NCBI RefSeq assembly: GCF_006716305.1
Contig: NZ_VFOU01000002.1
Coordinates: 558,001 to 622,000, forward strand
Origin: Enteractinococcus coprophilus
Lineage (GTDB): Bacteria; Actinomycetota; Actinomycetes; Actinomycetales; Micrococcaceae
Direction of reading: 5' to 3'
DNA: 64,000 bases
The notes beneath the pieces are model-generated. The model saw only the letters and a program-made list of their open reading frames with translations. It did not search any database and was not told the origin of the DNA. The position numbers and the translations under genes were made by a program. This document shows positions 34,841 to 43,522 of this stretch, in pieces (the stretch's first letter is position 1; every line of letters begins with the position of its first letter).

Positions 34841-36115
34841 CTAGCCGTCAGGCATCCTCGCTCGGCGTTCATGGCTCAAGAGGGTTGCGGGCTTAATTGC
34901 TGCCCCTGGGAATTTCTGTGCCACGTCATCCAGAATCTTGTCGGTAGCTTCCCAGTCTTGCTTCGAGTTGCTCTTCAAGCTGGGATCTACCAAGTCAAAA
35001 AGCGATTCTTGAGTCTCAGATTGTTCAACCGGCGCGGCTACTCGGTCTGCTCGCACGCCGAGCAATCGGACAGGGTGCCACCGCTGTCTCAGGAGTTCTT
35101 CGAGCAAGTTCTTGGCGTGCTGAAAGAACACTGCACCTGAAGAGGCTGGGGCTTTGAGTGTTATTGACTTGGTACGTGTCGAAAAATCGATGTCTTTGAT
35201 CTTCACGGTCAATCCACCGGCGGCTAGACCCTCAGAGCGCACGCGTCTTGAGCACTCATAGGAAAGGTCTAGTAGATACTTTTCCAGTCGGTAGGCATCG
35301 GTTATGTCGTCATCAAAAGTATGTTCAACGGACATCGACTTCGCTTCGTGCCGAGGTTCCACTGGCCTCGGATCGTCACCTTGCGCTAATTGAACGATCT
35401 GTGGCCCAATGGACCCCAGCCAACGCTTCATACGAACCGGATCTTGAGCAGCGAGATCCCCTACTGTACGAATGTCGGCGTTATTGAGCCGCTCCAATAG
35501 CTTCGGGCCCACACCCCAGATCACACTAACTGGTAATGGCTCGAGATATTCGCGAGTTCGCTGCGCTGGGACAACCCCTATGCCATCAGGTTTAGAGCGC
35601 TCGGATAAAATTTTGGCCAGGGATTTAGTGGCAGCCACACCGATCGTTGATGATAGCTCGGTGGCTTCCCGTATCTGCTCTTTAATAAGGTTGGCTATTT
35701 GAACAGGACTTCCGAGGCGTCGACGGGCGCCTTCGACATCCACAAACGCTTCATCGATAGATAACTGCTCGACCTTAGGAGTGACCTGATGAAGGACCTC
35801 CATAACTCGTTGCGAAGCGCGCGTGTATTTTTCCCTGGTCGGCTCGATGACTATCAGACGCGGATAGCGCGCAAGAGCATGGGCCATTGGCATGGCGGAG
35901 CGGATGCCAAATTGACGAGCCTCATATGAAGCTGAGGTGACAACTGATCTCGGCGATCTGCCACCTACCACAGCGGGACGGCCGCGGAACTGTGGATAGT
36001 CCAGGAGCTCTACGGACAAGAAGAAGGCGTCCATGTCGACATGCAAGATCGTTGCCTCCCAAGACTCATCGACGCACTGCTGGCCGGACACTGAGTTTTG
36101 ACCCGCTGAGACCAT
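34841..36115 (-). CDS. dinB: DNA polymerase IV (Y-family)
   Basis: Translesion polymerase. 424 residues: palm motifs HVDMDAFFLSVE (about 26) and SIDEAFVDVEG with the catalytic Asp/Glu, thumb HhH region (VIWGVGPKLLERLNNADI), and a little-finger domain, then a C-terminal tail without a clear QLxLF beta-clamp motif, though LFDLV (in QESLFDLVDP) could serve. TAGACT lies 6 nt before the ATG and no Shine-Dalgarno is present, so the mRNA is probably leaderless. Divergent from the polyprenyl synthase gene. Confidence 0.95.
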   Translation of the reverse strand: MVSAGQNSVSGQQCVDESWEATILHVDMDAFFLSVELLDYPQFRGRPAVVGGRSPRSVVTSASYEARQFGIRSAMPMAHALARYPRLIVIEPTREKYTRASQRVMEVLHQVTPKVEQLSIDEAFVDVEGARRRLGSPVQIANLIKEQIREATELSSTIGVAATKSLAKILSERSKPDGIGVVPAQRTREYLEPLPVSVIWGVGPKLLERLNNADIRTVGDLAAQDPVRMKRWLGSIGPQIVQLAQGDDPRPVEPRHEAKSMSVEHTFDDDITDAYRLEKYLLDLSYECSRRVRSEGLAAGGLTVKIKDIDFSTRTKSITLKAPASSGAVFFQHAKNLLEELLRQRWHPVRLLGVRADRVAAPVEQSETQESLFDLVDPSLKSNSKQDWEATDKILDDVAQKFPGAAIKPATLLSHERRARMPDG

Positions 36116-36199
36116 ATGCCTAGTCTACGCCGCGCGACCGGTAGGGTTGAGATGAACAACATTTTGCTGAAATGTTCAGCAGACAGGAGACTCAACATC

Positions 36200-37276
36200 G
36201 TGACGACACTGGACGCTGCCTGGTTTCGGACGAAGGTCCAAGATCGAATGCAGGAATTACTTGCCGAGTATCGCGACCGCGCTAGTCATATCGCAACCTC
36301 TGCAGAACCGCTGGTCGCTTCCATTGCACGGTTAGTAGAAGGCGGCAAGCGCCTCAGAGCGCTTCTAGCCTGGTGGGGTTGGCAGGGTGCGGGCGGTGCC
36401 GCCGATGATCCTCGCATCATCGAGGCAGGTGTGGCACTTGAACTGTTTCAAGCTGCCGCTTTAATCCATGACGATGTCTTAGATCGTTCAGACACACGGC
36501 GGGGACAGCTTGCTGTCCATAAGAGCTTCGAGAAGTTGCACCACGATGAACAATGGGCCCAGGATGGTGCACACTTTGGTGTATCTGCAGCCATTTTGGC
36601 CGGAGACCTGGCCCTTGGATTGAGCGAAGAGGTCTTTTCGACCACTGCCGACGCCACCGCATTCGCCACACCGGCTCGCGAAGCTTTCCATGCGATGCGT
36701 TTTGAAGTGATGACCGGGCAGTATCTGGACATCTTGGCTGAAGCTCATATCCCTACAGATCCGGCAGTAGCACTGGAACAGGCCCGAACCGTCTTGCAAT
36801 ATAAATCAGCGCATTATTCCGCCGTCTGGCCCTTCGAACTCGGTGGGATTCTTGCTGGTGCCGATGAAACGACCCTAAAAACCTATCGTGACTTTTCCAC
36901 TCCGCTCGGCATGGCATTTCAGCTCGATGATGACCTGCTAGGAGTGTTTGGCGATCCAACCCTGACGGGTAAACCTGCTGGCGATGATCTCATTGAAGGC
37001 AAGCGCACCGAACTGATCGCTCATGCGTTGAAGAATCTGGAACCCGAAAAAGCTCAAATGCTCAACAATTTCCTTGAGGATCCGCAGGCCAGCGCACACT
37101 CAGTCGATGAGATGCAACTGCTCATCGAATCTTCTGGCGCACGGGCGGTGGTTGAAGCTGAAGTGCAGCGTCTCGGCCAAACAACCTACGAAGCGCTCGG
37201 AAAGCTGCCAACATCACGCGACGTACAATCTGGCTTGGAGCAGCTAGTCTCCGGGTTACTACATCGCCAGCACTAG
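36200..37276 (+). CDS. Polyprenyl diphosphate synthase (IdsA/GGPP synthase family)
   Basis: Trans-prenyltransferase that lengthens isoprenyl diphosphates (Rv2173/IdsA2 equivalent by position). 358 residues. First Asp-rich motif IHDDVLDRSDTRRG (DDxxD), GGKRLRALL for diphosphate binding, and second motif FQLDDDLLGVFGD. Chain length cannot be fixed, but the residues before the first DDxxD (QAAAL) are small, consistent with GGPP or longer products (inference). The GTG start at 36200 follows AGGAGA at 9 nt; longer in-frame starts at 36116 and 36152 lack ribosome-binding sites. May supply carotenoid, quinone or lipid-carrier precursors. Confidence 0.9.
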   Translation: MTTLDAAWFRTKVQDRMQELLAEYRDRASHIATSAEPLVASIARLVEGGKRLRALLAWWGWQGAGGAADDPRIIEAGVALELFQAAALIHDDVLDRSDTRRGQLAVHKSFEKLHHDEQWAQDGAHFGVSAAILAGDLALGLSEEVFSTTADATAFATPAREAFHAMRFEVMTGQYLDILAEAHIPTDPAVALEQARTVLQYKSAHYSAVWPFELGGILAGADETTLKTYRDFSTPLGMAFQLDDDLLGVFGDPTLTGKPAGDDLIEGKRTELIAHALKNLEPEKAQMLNNFLEDPQASAHSVDEMQLLIESSGARAVVEAEVQRLGQTTYEALGKLPTSRDVQSGLEQLVSGLLHRQH

Positions 37277-37279
37277 TTA

Positions 37280-37642
37280 CTACCAGGCTAATGCCTGAGC
37301 TCGGCGACGAATCTCGGTTTTCTTACCAGCGTGGAGCGCGTCGATAGGACGCCCTGGCAAGGACTCATCGTCGGTAAACAGCCACCGGATAATCTCCGCA
37401 TCCGTGAACCCAGCGTCGGCCAGAACCATGATGGTGCCACGAAGCGGTTTGAGAATACCGGTCTCCGTAAAAAACGCTGCGGGTACGTACCGTACGTTGG
37501 CCTCACCGCGACGAACGTCAACGAGCTGTTTTTCCTTAATCATCCGGTGAACTCGGGTCACAATTACATCAAGGTGTTCTGCGACATCTGGCAGCGTTAG
37601 CCACTCGCCGACAAGTGCTTCAAGATCTTGGTTTTCCTTCAC
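37280..37642 (-). CDS. Rv2175c-type DNA-binding protein
   Basis: 120-residue winged-helix-like protein matching the Rv2175c family by its beginning EWLTLPDVAEHLDVIVTRVHRMIKEKQLV and the C-terminal GTIMVLADAGFTDAEIIRWLF. In Mycobacterium tuberculosis this protein is a substrate of the kinase PknL; a pknL homologue lies 2.2 kb away here, with the LysM transglycosylase in between. TAAAGT lies 6 nt before the GTG start, suggesting a leaderless mRNA. Stops 3 bp from the convergent polyprenyl synthase gene. Confidence 0.88.
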   Translation of the reverse strand: MKENQDLEALVGEWLTLPDVAEHLDVIVTRVHRMIKEKQLVDVRRGEANVRYVPAAFFTETGILKPLRGTIMVLADAGFTDAEIIRWLFTDDESLPGRPIDALHAGKKTEIRRRAQALAW

Positions 37643-37874
37643 ACCTCAACTTTATCGCAGTTTTCAGCCGTTTCGGGACGCTTAGCGTATTCAACACAGG
37701 GAACCTAGTCATTTAATGACGATCAAACCTCTTCTCTTAACATTTGTCCCTTCAGTCATGTATATTCACTCATGTAACATTTTCATCACGTACACCTCGA
37801 CGCTATTTTTGTCACACAGTGCACAAGAACTTCCCCTGGCTCGGGTGCCTGACGCAAAGAGGAATACGTTATCC
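37643..37874. other. Divergent intergenic region (regulator / LysM gene)
   Basis: 232 bp, A/T-rich compared with its surroundings. It must hold the promoter of the LysM gene. I see no clear riboswitch: the GGGAACC near 37700 is too isolated to call a ydaO (c-di-AMP) motif, although such riboswitches often precede actinobacterial wall hydrolases. Confidence 0.4.
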
Positions 37875-39818
37875 ATGACTGACCGTACTTCCGGGGCTTC
37901 TCGGTTTTACAAATCAGCTGTTGCGACATCGGCTCTGCCGTTACTTGCCTTAGGCTCTGCCACTGCAGCCCCCGCGGCGGTAGCCGATGCACCCAGTACG
38001 GCATTGAGTCCCAAGTCTGCAACAGCTGCCAACCTGACAGCAGCACAACAACAGCTCGAGTCAGCCCTGATCCCAGCGGATCAGGTCGCTGTGGCGCTGC
38101 CAGCGCGCTTTACCCAGCAACACTTCCAAGCAGCTAAGACCTCCCCCACGACCTATAAGGTGAAATCGGGCGAAACCCTGGGGCACATTGCGCTGAAGCA
38201 CAAGGTCTCGCTTTCTAATTTGTTGAAGTGGAATGAACTCAAGGCCTCGTCGACCATTTACCCCGGTGATGTACTGCATCTTGGTCCGACAAGTGCCAGC
38301 AGCTCGGCTCCGCGGAACGCTTCTTCGACATCTTCATCGGACAGAGGCACTTACAATGTTAAAGCCGGTGATACATTGTCGGCCATCGCAGTTCGCAATG
38401 GAATCAGTCTGTCGACTCTCTTGAATGCCAACGGCCTCTCGATGTCGTCTGTTATCTATCCAGGACAATCGTTGAAGCTTTCGGGCTCATCGTCGTCCGC
38501 AGCCCCTTCGAAGAGCTCGAAGTCGTCCGCTTCATCGAGTGGCGGCACATACAACGTGAAGTCTGGCGACACCTTGTCCGGCATTGCTGCCAAGAACAAC
38601 GTCAGTCTGTCAACCTTGTTGAACGCCAACGGCCTGTCTCAATCTTCGATTATTTATCCCGGTCAGCAGTTGAAGCTTTCGGGGAGTGCTTCTAATTCTT
38701 CGTCATCGAAGTCGACATCCGGTACGAGCTCATCGAATGCCTCGAGCTATACCGTCAAAGCCGGGGACACCTTATCAGGTATTGCAGCCAGAAATGGCGT
38801 TAGCCTGTCTACGATCCTGAAAGCTAATGGATTGTCGTTATCATCGACGATCTTTCCGGGACAGAACATTAAACTTTCAGGTACTGGCGCAAGCTCATCC
38901 TCTACATCGACGAAGAAAGCTTCGAGCTCATCGAATGCCTCGAGCTATACCGTCAAAGCCGGGGACACCTTATCAGGTATTGCCGCACGTAACGGTGTGA
39001 GCGTTTCGACCATTCTGAAAGCTAACGGGCTCAGTAGCAGCTCCATTATTTTCCCGGGTCAGACACTTAAGCTTTCGGGCACAGCTGCTTCCTCAAGCAG
39101 CTCCGGCTCATCATCAAGTAGTTCGGGTGGCGCGTCGAAGAGTGCTGGTACCTACACCGTCAAGTCTGGAGACACCCTGTCGGGGATTGCTGCGCGCAAT
39201 GGCATCAGTCTGTCAACGTTGCTACAAGCTAATAGTCTGTCGCGGACGTCGGTCATTTACCCGGGTCAGAAACTCAAGCTGTCGGGTAGCGGAGGTTCAG
39301 GCTCAGTATCGACGGCGTCATCAGGCAATGATGACCAACTTGTTGGTAACACGTTCTTGCACTACACCTATCCGGATCACGTTGTAGCCAACGCGAATGC
39401 TAATAAGCGGGCGCTACTGGCGGCTCCAATGCCGTCACGGGAGACCGTTCGCCAGATGGTTCGGAATACCGCAGCCTCGATGGATGTAGATCCTCGGCTA
39501 GCGATGGCACACGCTCAGGTGGAATCTGGGTTCGACCCGGCTGCGGTTTCGCCTGCCAATGCCATCGGAACCATGCAGGTCATCCCAAGCTCCGGTGAGT
39601 GGGCATCCCAACTTGTCGGCCGCAAATTGAACCTGTTGGACCCACAGGACAACATCACCGCGGGCGTGGCGATCATTCGTCACCTGCAGCGTAACAACCC
39701 GGGTGATATCGGCATCGCTGGCTATTACCAGGGCGAAGGCGGCGTCCGGAAATACGGTATGTACCCCGATACCAAAGACTATGTCGCCAAGGTCAAAAAC
39801 ACCATGAGCAGATTCTAA
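37875..39818 (+). CDS. Secreted lytic transglycosylase with six LysM domains
   Basis: Wall-bound murein hydrolase. 647 residues from MTDRTSGASRFYKS (start chosen because a signal peptide follows at once: hydrophobic ATSALPLLALGSATAAPAA; AGAGGAA lies upstream). Six LysM modules run from about residue 93 to 471, each of the form TYxVKxGDTLSxIA...N..S.SxLL.ANxLS...IYPGQxLKLSG, joined by Ser-rich linkers. The C-terminal SLT domain (about 522-647) has the catalytic Glu in HAQVESGFDP and the GTMQVIPSSG segment. LysM modules bind GlcNAc in peptidoglycan; the SLT domain cleaves MurNAc-GlcNAc. Domains 2-6 are very alike, including a perfect 61-bp DNA repeat, which shows recent module duplication. Confidence 0.93.
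   Translation: MTDRTSGASRFYKSAVATSALPLLALGSATAAPAAVADAPSTALSPKSATAANLTAAQQQLESALIPADQVAVALPARFTQQHFQAAKTSPTTYKVKSGETLGHIALKHKVSLSNLLKWNELKASSTIYPGDVLHLGPTSASSSAPRNASSTSSSDRGTYNVKAGDTLSAIAVRNGISLSTLLNANGLSMSSVIYPGQSLKLSGSSSSAAPSKSSKSSASSSGGTYNVKSGDTLSGIAAKNNVSLSTLLNANGLSQSSIIYPGQQLKLSGSASNSSSSKSTSGTSSSNASSYTVKAGDTLSGIAARNGVSLSTILKANGLSLSSTIFPGQNIKLSGTGASSSSTSTKKASSSSNASSYTVKAGDTLSGIAARNGVSVSTILKANGLSSSSIIFPGQTLKLSGTAASSSSSGSSSSSSGGASKSAGTYTVKSGDTLSGIAARNGISLSTLLQANSLSRTSVIYPGQKLKLSGSGGSGSVSTASSGNDDQLVGNTFLHYTYPDHVVANANANKRALLAAPMPSRETVRQMVRNTAASMDVDPRLAMAHAQVESGFDPAAVSPANAIGTMQVIPSSGEWASQLVGRKLNLLDPQDNITAGVAIIRHLQRNNPGDIGIAGYYQGEGGVRKYGMYPDTKDYVAKVKNTMSRF
38725..38785 (+). repeat. 61-bp perfect direct repeat, copy 1
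   Basis: Identical to 38923-38983, offset 198 bp (66 codons, one LysM plus linker). Covers the end of a Ser-rich linker and the first strand/helix of LysM 4. Confidence 0.85.
38923..38983 (+). repeat. 61-bp perfect direct repeat, copy 2
   Basis: Identical to 38725-38785; covers the start of LysM 5. Recombination between copies would delete exactly one module in frame. Confidence 0.85.
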
Positions 39819-39841
39819 TGAAACTCTTCTGATAGGAAACG

Positions 39842-39873
39842 GATACCCGGTCAGCATTGCTGGCCGGGTATTC
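39842..39873. terminator. Hairpin between LysM gene and pknL
   Basis: Stem GATACCCGGTCAGC / GCTGGCCGGGTATTC (one G-T pair) with loop ATT, 24 bp after the LysM stop. The right arm contains the TATTCT that forms the putative pknL -10 element (39869-39874), so terminator and promoter share bases. Confidence 0.65.
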
Positions 39874-39881
39874 TATGTGTT

Positions 39882-41153
39882 GTGAATACCCCAGCAGGAC
39901 CCTCGCTCGTCGGCATCACTGTCGATAATCGCTATGCCATCACGCAGCGGTTAGCGCACGGTGGTATGGCCACGGTCTACCGTGCTATCGACACCCGTCT
40001 GGACCGCGAAATCGCTCTGAAGATTCTGCGTCCCAGCATGGCCGAAGATCCAGCTGTCATCGAAAAGTTCGAGGCTGAAGCCAAAAACACGGCCAAAATC
40101 AATCACCCGCACGTCGTCAATGTCTATGACCAAGGTGTCGGGACCGCTGGAAATGGCACTGTAGCGTTCCTGGCGATGGAATTCATCGAAGGCCATACGC
40201 TGCGCGAGGTGATGCGGGCCGCCGGTCGAATGACTGTCGAAGAAACATGGAATATTGCAGTTCCTATTATTCGTGGGGTGGCCGCGGCGCACCAAGTCGG
40301 CTTGGTACATCGTGATATCAAACCTGAAAATGTACTGGTCTCTCATGACGGCGACATTAAAGTTGCGGATTTCGGCCTAGCTCGCGCTGCATCTAACCAC
40401 ACCGGCACGGGGATGGCACTCATGGGCACTGTGTCGTATATGTCACCCGAATTGGTCACGGGGGAACAAGCCGATGAGCGCTCCGATGTCTATGCTTTAG
40501 GTATCGTAATTTTTGAAATGCTCACCGGGCAACGGCCCTTTAGTGGTGAGTCGGCTGTAGCCATTGCGGTGCAGCACACCAACTCGCGTGTCCCGGCGCC
40601 ATCAACTTATGTTCCAGGTATCAGTGCTGCGGTTGACGATATCGTATTGCACATGACCGAACCCTCCCCCGAGGACCGTCCGGCAGATGCCACCGAAGTA
40701 CTGATTTTGATTCGGCACCTTTTGGAAAATCCCGAAGCCGCCGAAGAACTGGCCGGCCAGGACAACATGGACGACGCTACTCAGGTCTTTGATGACGCTG
40801 CTACCGGCACGTTCGGTGTTGAAGAACATGCCGACGACGCTGCCAATGCCACGGAGCCACCCCCGCCACCACAACCTAATGTCACAGTGCTTCCGCCTTC
40901 GGTCACGGCAGAAGCGTCCCCGATGGGGGCAATCGATTACTATCAGCGTCCCGCGGTCGAGCAGCAATCAGCTGCAACTCCGCAGGTACGAGACTTCGGC
41001 AATAAGAAGCAATATGAACCGGTCCGTGCGTTCGCTCCGATTCAGACCTCACGGGCTGCCATCATCACACTTCTGATCATTATGGCTGCCGCTGCCACAG
41101 TTCTGTTAGGAAATTGGGCAGGCGCAGCGCTGATGAGCTGGATCTTTGGCTAA
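39882..41153 (+). CDS. pknL: Membrane serine/threonine protein kinase PknL
   Basis: Eukaryotic-type kinase of 423 residues. Gly-rich loop RLAHGGMATVYRAID, ATP-lysine in EIALKILRP, catalytic loop HRDIKPENVLV (about 142), DFGLA and the activation segment with TGTGMALMGTVSYMSPE. A Pro/Ala/acidic juxtamembrane linker (about 285-385) and one C-terminal helix (AAIITLLIIMAAAATVLLGNW) follow; there are almost no external residues and no PASTA domains, as in PknL of Mycobacterium. The GTG start is 7 nt after TATTCT with no Shine-Dalgarno: probably leaderless. Neighbours (Rv2175c-type regulator, aroG) match the mycobacterial pknL locus. Confidence 0.94.
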   Translation: MNTPAGPSLVGITVDNRYAITQRLAHGGMATVYRAIDTRLDREIALKILRPSMAEDPAVIEKFEAEAKNTAKINHPHVVNVYDQGVGTAGNGTVAFLAMEFIEGHTLREVMRAAGRMTVEETWNIAVPIIRGVAAAHQVGLVHRDIKPENVLVSHDGDIKVADFGLARAASNHTGTGMALMGTVSYMSPELVTGEQADERSDVYALGIVIFEMLTGQRPFSGESAVAIAVQHTNSRVPAPSTYVPGISAAVDDIVLHMTEPSPEDRPADATEVLILIRHLLENPEAAEELAGQDNMDDATQVFDDAATGTFGVEEHADDAANATEPPPPPQPNVTVLPPSVTAEASPMGAIDYYQRPAVEQQSAATPQVRDFGNKKQYEPVRAFAPIQTSRAAIITLLIIMAAAATVLLGNWAGAALMSWIFG

Positions 41154-41177
41154 GGGGCCATCGGATATATTTCGAAG

Positions 41178-42587
41178 TTATTTCGCACTGTCTTTGGCCA
41201 ACGACTCAGCAACCAAGAACGCGAGTTCCAGAGACTGCTGATGGTTCAGCCGGGGGTCAACGAGCGTTTCATAACGCTCATCAAATGCTGATTCATCAAT
41301 AGCCACTGAACCGCCTAAGCATTCAGCAACGTCATCACCGGTAAGTTCAATATGCAAGCCACCTGGGTGTGTGCCAGTAGCGTTAGCTACTTCAAAGAAT
41401 CCGCGAACCTCGTTCATAATGTCTTCAAGGTGACGGGTCTTGTACCCGTTAGCAGCGGTAATCGTGTTGCCGTGCATGGGGTCGGTAATCCACAGCGGCG
41501 TTGCACCTTCTGCCTTGACGCCTGCCATAATGCCTGGCAGCTGCTCGCGAATCTTATTGGCTCCCATACGCACGATGAACGTCAGACGACCTGGTTCACG
41601 GTTCGGATCCAACTTGTCAATGAGTTCCATCGCTTGTTCGACCGTGGTGGTAGGGCCCAGTTTCACGCCGATGGGATTCCGGATGCGGGATAAGTAATCG
41701 ACATGCGCCCCGTCGACCTGGCGGGTGCGTTCACCGATCCACACAAAGTGTGAAGAGGTGATGTAAGGTAGACCGGTTCGCGAGTCGATACGGGTCAGTG
41801 CGCGTTCATACTCGAGCAGCAACGCTTCGTGGGCAGAGAAGAACTCTACGGTCTTCAGCGCATCGAAGTCAGCGCCGGCGGCTTCCATGAAGCGAACAGC
41901 GCGGTCGATTTCGGCTGCTAATTCGTCAAACCGTGCGTAAGCCGGGTTCGACATGAAGCCTTTATTCCAAGAGTGCACGGTCCGAAGGTCTGCGAACCCT
42001 CCCGTCGTGAAAGCACGAATGAGGTTCAGCGTCGATGCCGACGTGTGGTACGCCTGGACCATGCGCCGCGGATCGTGTCGGCGGGATTCTTCGGTGAAAT
42101 CAAAGCCGTTGACAATTTCGCCACGGAAAGACGGAAGCTCCACTCCATCACGAACTTCGCTATTTGAAGAACGCGGCTTAGCAAACTGCCCCGCCATACG
42201 GCCCATCTTGACGACGGGCATCGATGCACCATAAGTCAAGACGGCAGCCATCTGCAGGATGGTACGGATGCGTGCAGAAATTTTATTAGCGGTTGCTCCT
42301 GCAAAAGTTTCTGCACAGTCCCCACCTTGCAGCACGAAAGCCTTGCCTGCGGCAACTGCCGCGAGACGCTCCCGCAGCACGTCAACTTCTCCCGCAAATA
42401 CCAGCGGGGGGACGTTTGATAGCTCACCGATGCTTTCTTCCAATACCTGCTGGTCATACCACTGCGGGGCCTGTCGCACATCAAGATCCCGCCATTCATC
42501 CAGGCCAGGATAATCAGCGGCACCCTGTGAATGGGTGGTGCCAAACGGCTCTACAGCCAGATTTTGTTCCGCAGTGTCAAACATCAT
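41178..42587 (-). CDS. aroG: DAHP synthase, class II
   Basis: First step of the shikimate pathway: phosphoenolpyruvate plus erythrose-4-phosphate to DAHP. About 469 residues of the plant-like class II type. Motifs: QGGDCAETFAGATANKI (metal Cys), RMAGQFAKPRSS, SSHFVWIGERTRQ, GVKLGPTTT, DPMHGNT and HPGGLHIELTGDDVAECLGG. The ATG at 42587 is preceded at 7 nt by TATGCT, so a leaderless transcript is likely; an ATG four codons upstream overlaps that -10. Convergent with pknL, separated by 24 bp without a visible terminator. Confidence 0.95.
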   Translation of the reverse strand: MMFDTAEQNLAVEPFGTTHSQGAADYPGLDEWRDLDVRQAPQWYDQQVLEESIGELSNVPPLVFAGEVDVLRERLAAVAAGKAFVLQGGDCAETFAGATANKISARIRTILQMAAVLTYGASMPVVKMGRMAGQFAKPRSSNSEVRDGVELPSFRGEIVNGFDFTEESRRHDPRRMVQAYHTSASTLNLIRAFTTGGFADLRTVHSWNKGFMSNPAYARFDELAAEIDRAVRFMEAAGADFDALKTVEFFSAHEALLLEYERALTRIDSRTGLPYITSSHFVWIGERTRQVDGAHVDYLSRIRNPIGVKLGPTTTVEQAMELIDKLDPNREPGRLTFIVRMGANKIREQLPGIMAGVKAEGATPLWITDPMHGNTITAANGYKTRHLEDIMNEVRGFFEVANATGTHPGGLHIELTGDDVAECLGGSVAIDESAFDERYETLVDPRLNHQQSLELAFLVAESLAKDSAK

Positions 42588-42727
42588 GGAGACAAGCATA
42601 CGACCCGCCGATACACGTGAGGTAGTTCATGACGCTAAGAGCCCAAACTAGGCCGTATACGAGCCGGAAGTTTACGTAGAAATCATGAGCTATTCATCCT
42701 CTCACACCCAGCACTATGCTGGAGTTG

Positions 42728-43522
42728 ATGAATACGAAGCACTGTCTGGAAATCCTCGACCCCCACCCCTCCGGCTCGCTGAGCGACACCAAGGTGCGTT
42801 GGGGTGTCGTATTGGTGCATGGTTTTACCGCCGGTCCGAGCTCAGTCTTGCCCTGGGGTCGGGCTTTAGCCGCAGCTGGTGCGACGGTTATTATTCCGAC
42901 ACTTCCCGGGCATGCCACCACTGTCAGTGATCTCGCACAGACTGATGCTGGACAATGGCGGCGTCAGATACAGCAAACCTTGGATCATACATTCGTTCAG
43001 GGATTCGACCGCCTAGCGGTGGCCGGTTTATCCCTAGGCGGCACCTTGGCGCTCGACGCTGCAGCTCATCGCGCCGTTGATGCCACCTTATTGGTCAACC
43101 CCGCGTTGAGCTTTAAACCATTAGACCAGCTCGGGGTGGCCCTTTCTCCGTTATTCCAGCGCCTCATTCCAACGGTTGGGCCATTGGCAGGGGATATCAA
43201 AAAAGCTGGGGTTCTTGAAGATGCCTATGACCGCACACCGGTCCCAGCAGTTGCAGAGTTAGCGAAACTCATTCGGACGGTACGCAGCCGGCTGGCTCAG
43301 ATCAGCTCACCAGTAACGTTGTACTGGTCGTCTGAAGATCATGTCGTTCCAGCAACGTCTGCAAAGATTCTACGACGACACATCGATCCCAATCTTTTGC
43401 GGACCGTCGTCTTAGACAACAGTTATCATGTGGCCACGCTAGACAATGACGCTGCAATGATCCACCAAGACAGCATCGACACGCTACTGAGTCTCTCTGG
43501 AGGTGTGCATGGTTGTTCCTAA
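42728..43522 (+). CDS. Alpha/beta hydrolase, carboxylesterase type
   Basis: 264-residue single-domain hydrolase of the Est30-like family. Oxyanion segment VLVHGFTAGPSS, nucleophile elbow AGLSLGG (Ser), acid in YWSSEDHVVP and His in LDNSYHVATLDND form a complete triad. Usual substrates of the family are short acyl esters; some members act on monoacylglycerols. The ATG at 42728 has TATGCT 7 nt upstream and GGAG 3 nt upstream; an in-frame ATG at 42716 is less likely. No signal peptide, so cytoplasmic. The next gene overlaps its 3' end by 14 bp. Confidence 0.9.
   Translation: MNTKHCLEILDPHPSGSLSDTKVRWGVVLVHGFTAGPSSVLPWGRALAAAGATVIIPTLPGHATTVSDLAQTDAGQWRRQIQQTLDHTFVQGFDRLAVAGLSLGGTLALDAAAHRAVDATLLVNPALSFKPLDQLGVALSPLFQRLIPTVGPLAGDIKKAGVLEDAYDRTPVPAVAELAKLIRTVRSRLAQISSPVTLYWSSEDHVVPATSAKILRRHIDPNLLRTVVLDNSYHVATLDNDAAMIHQDSIDTLLSLSGGVHGCS

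Noticed and set aside
37643-37874. Possible c-di-AMP (ydaO) riboswitch before the LysM transglycosylase gene
   Set aside because: Only an isolated GGGAACC resembles the motif; the paired stems and second conserved block are not seen. A covariance-model search would settle it.
38160-39290. Regularly spaced repeats resembling a CRISPR array
   Set aside because: The repeats are in-frame LysM codons within one gene, with 198-bp period and varying sequence; no spacers or cas genes.
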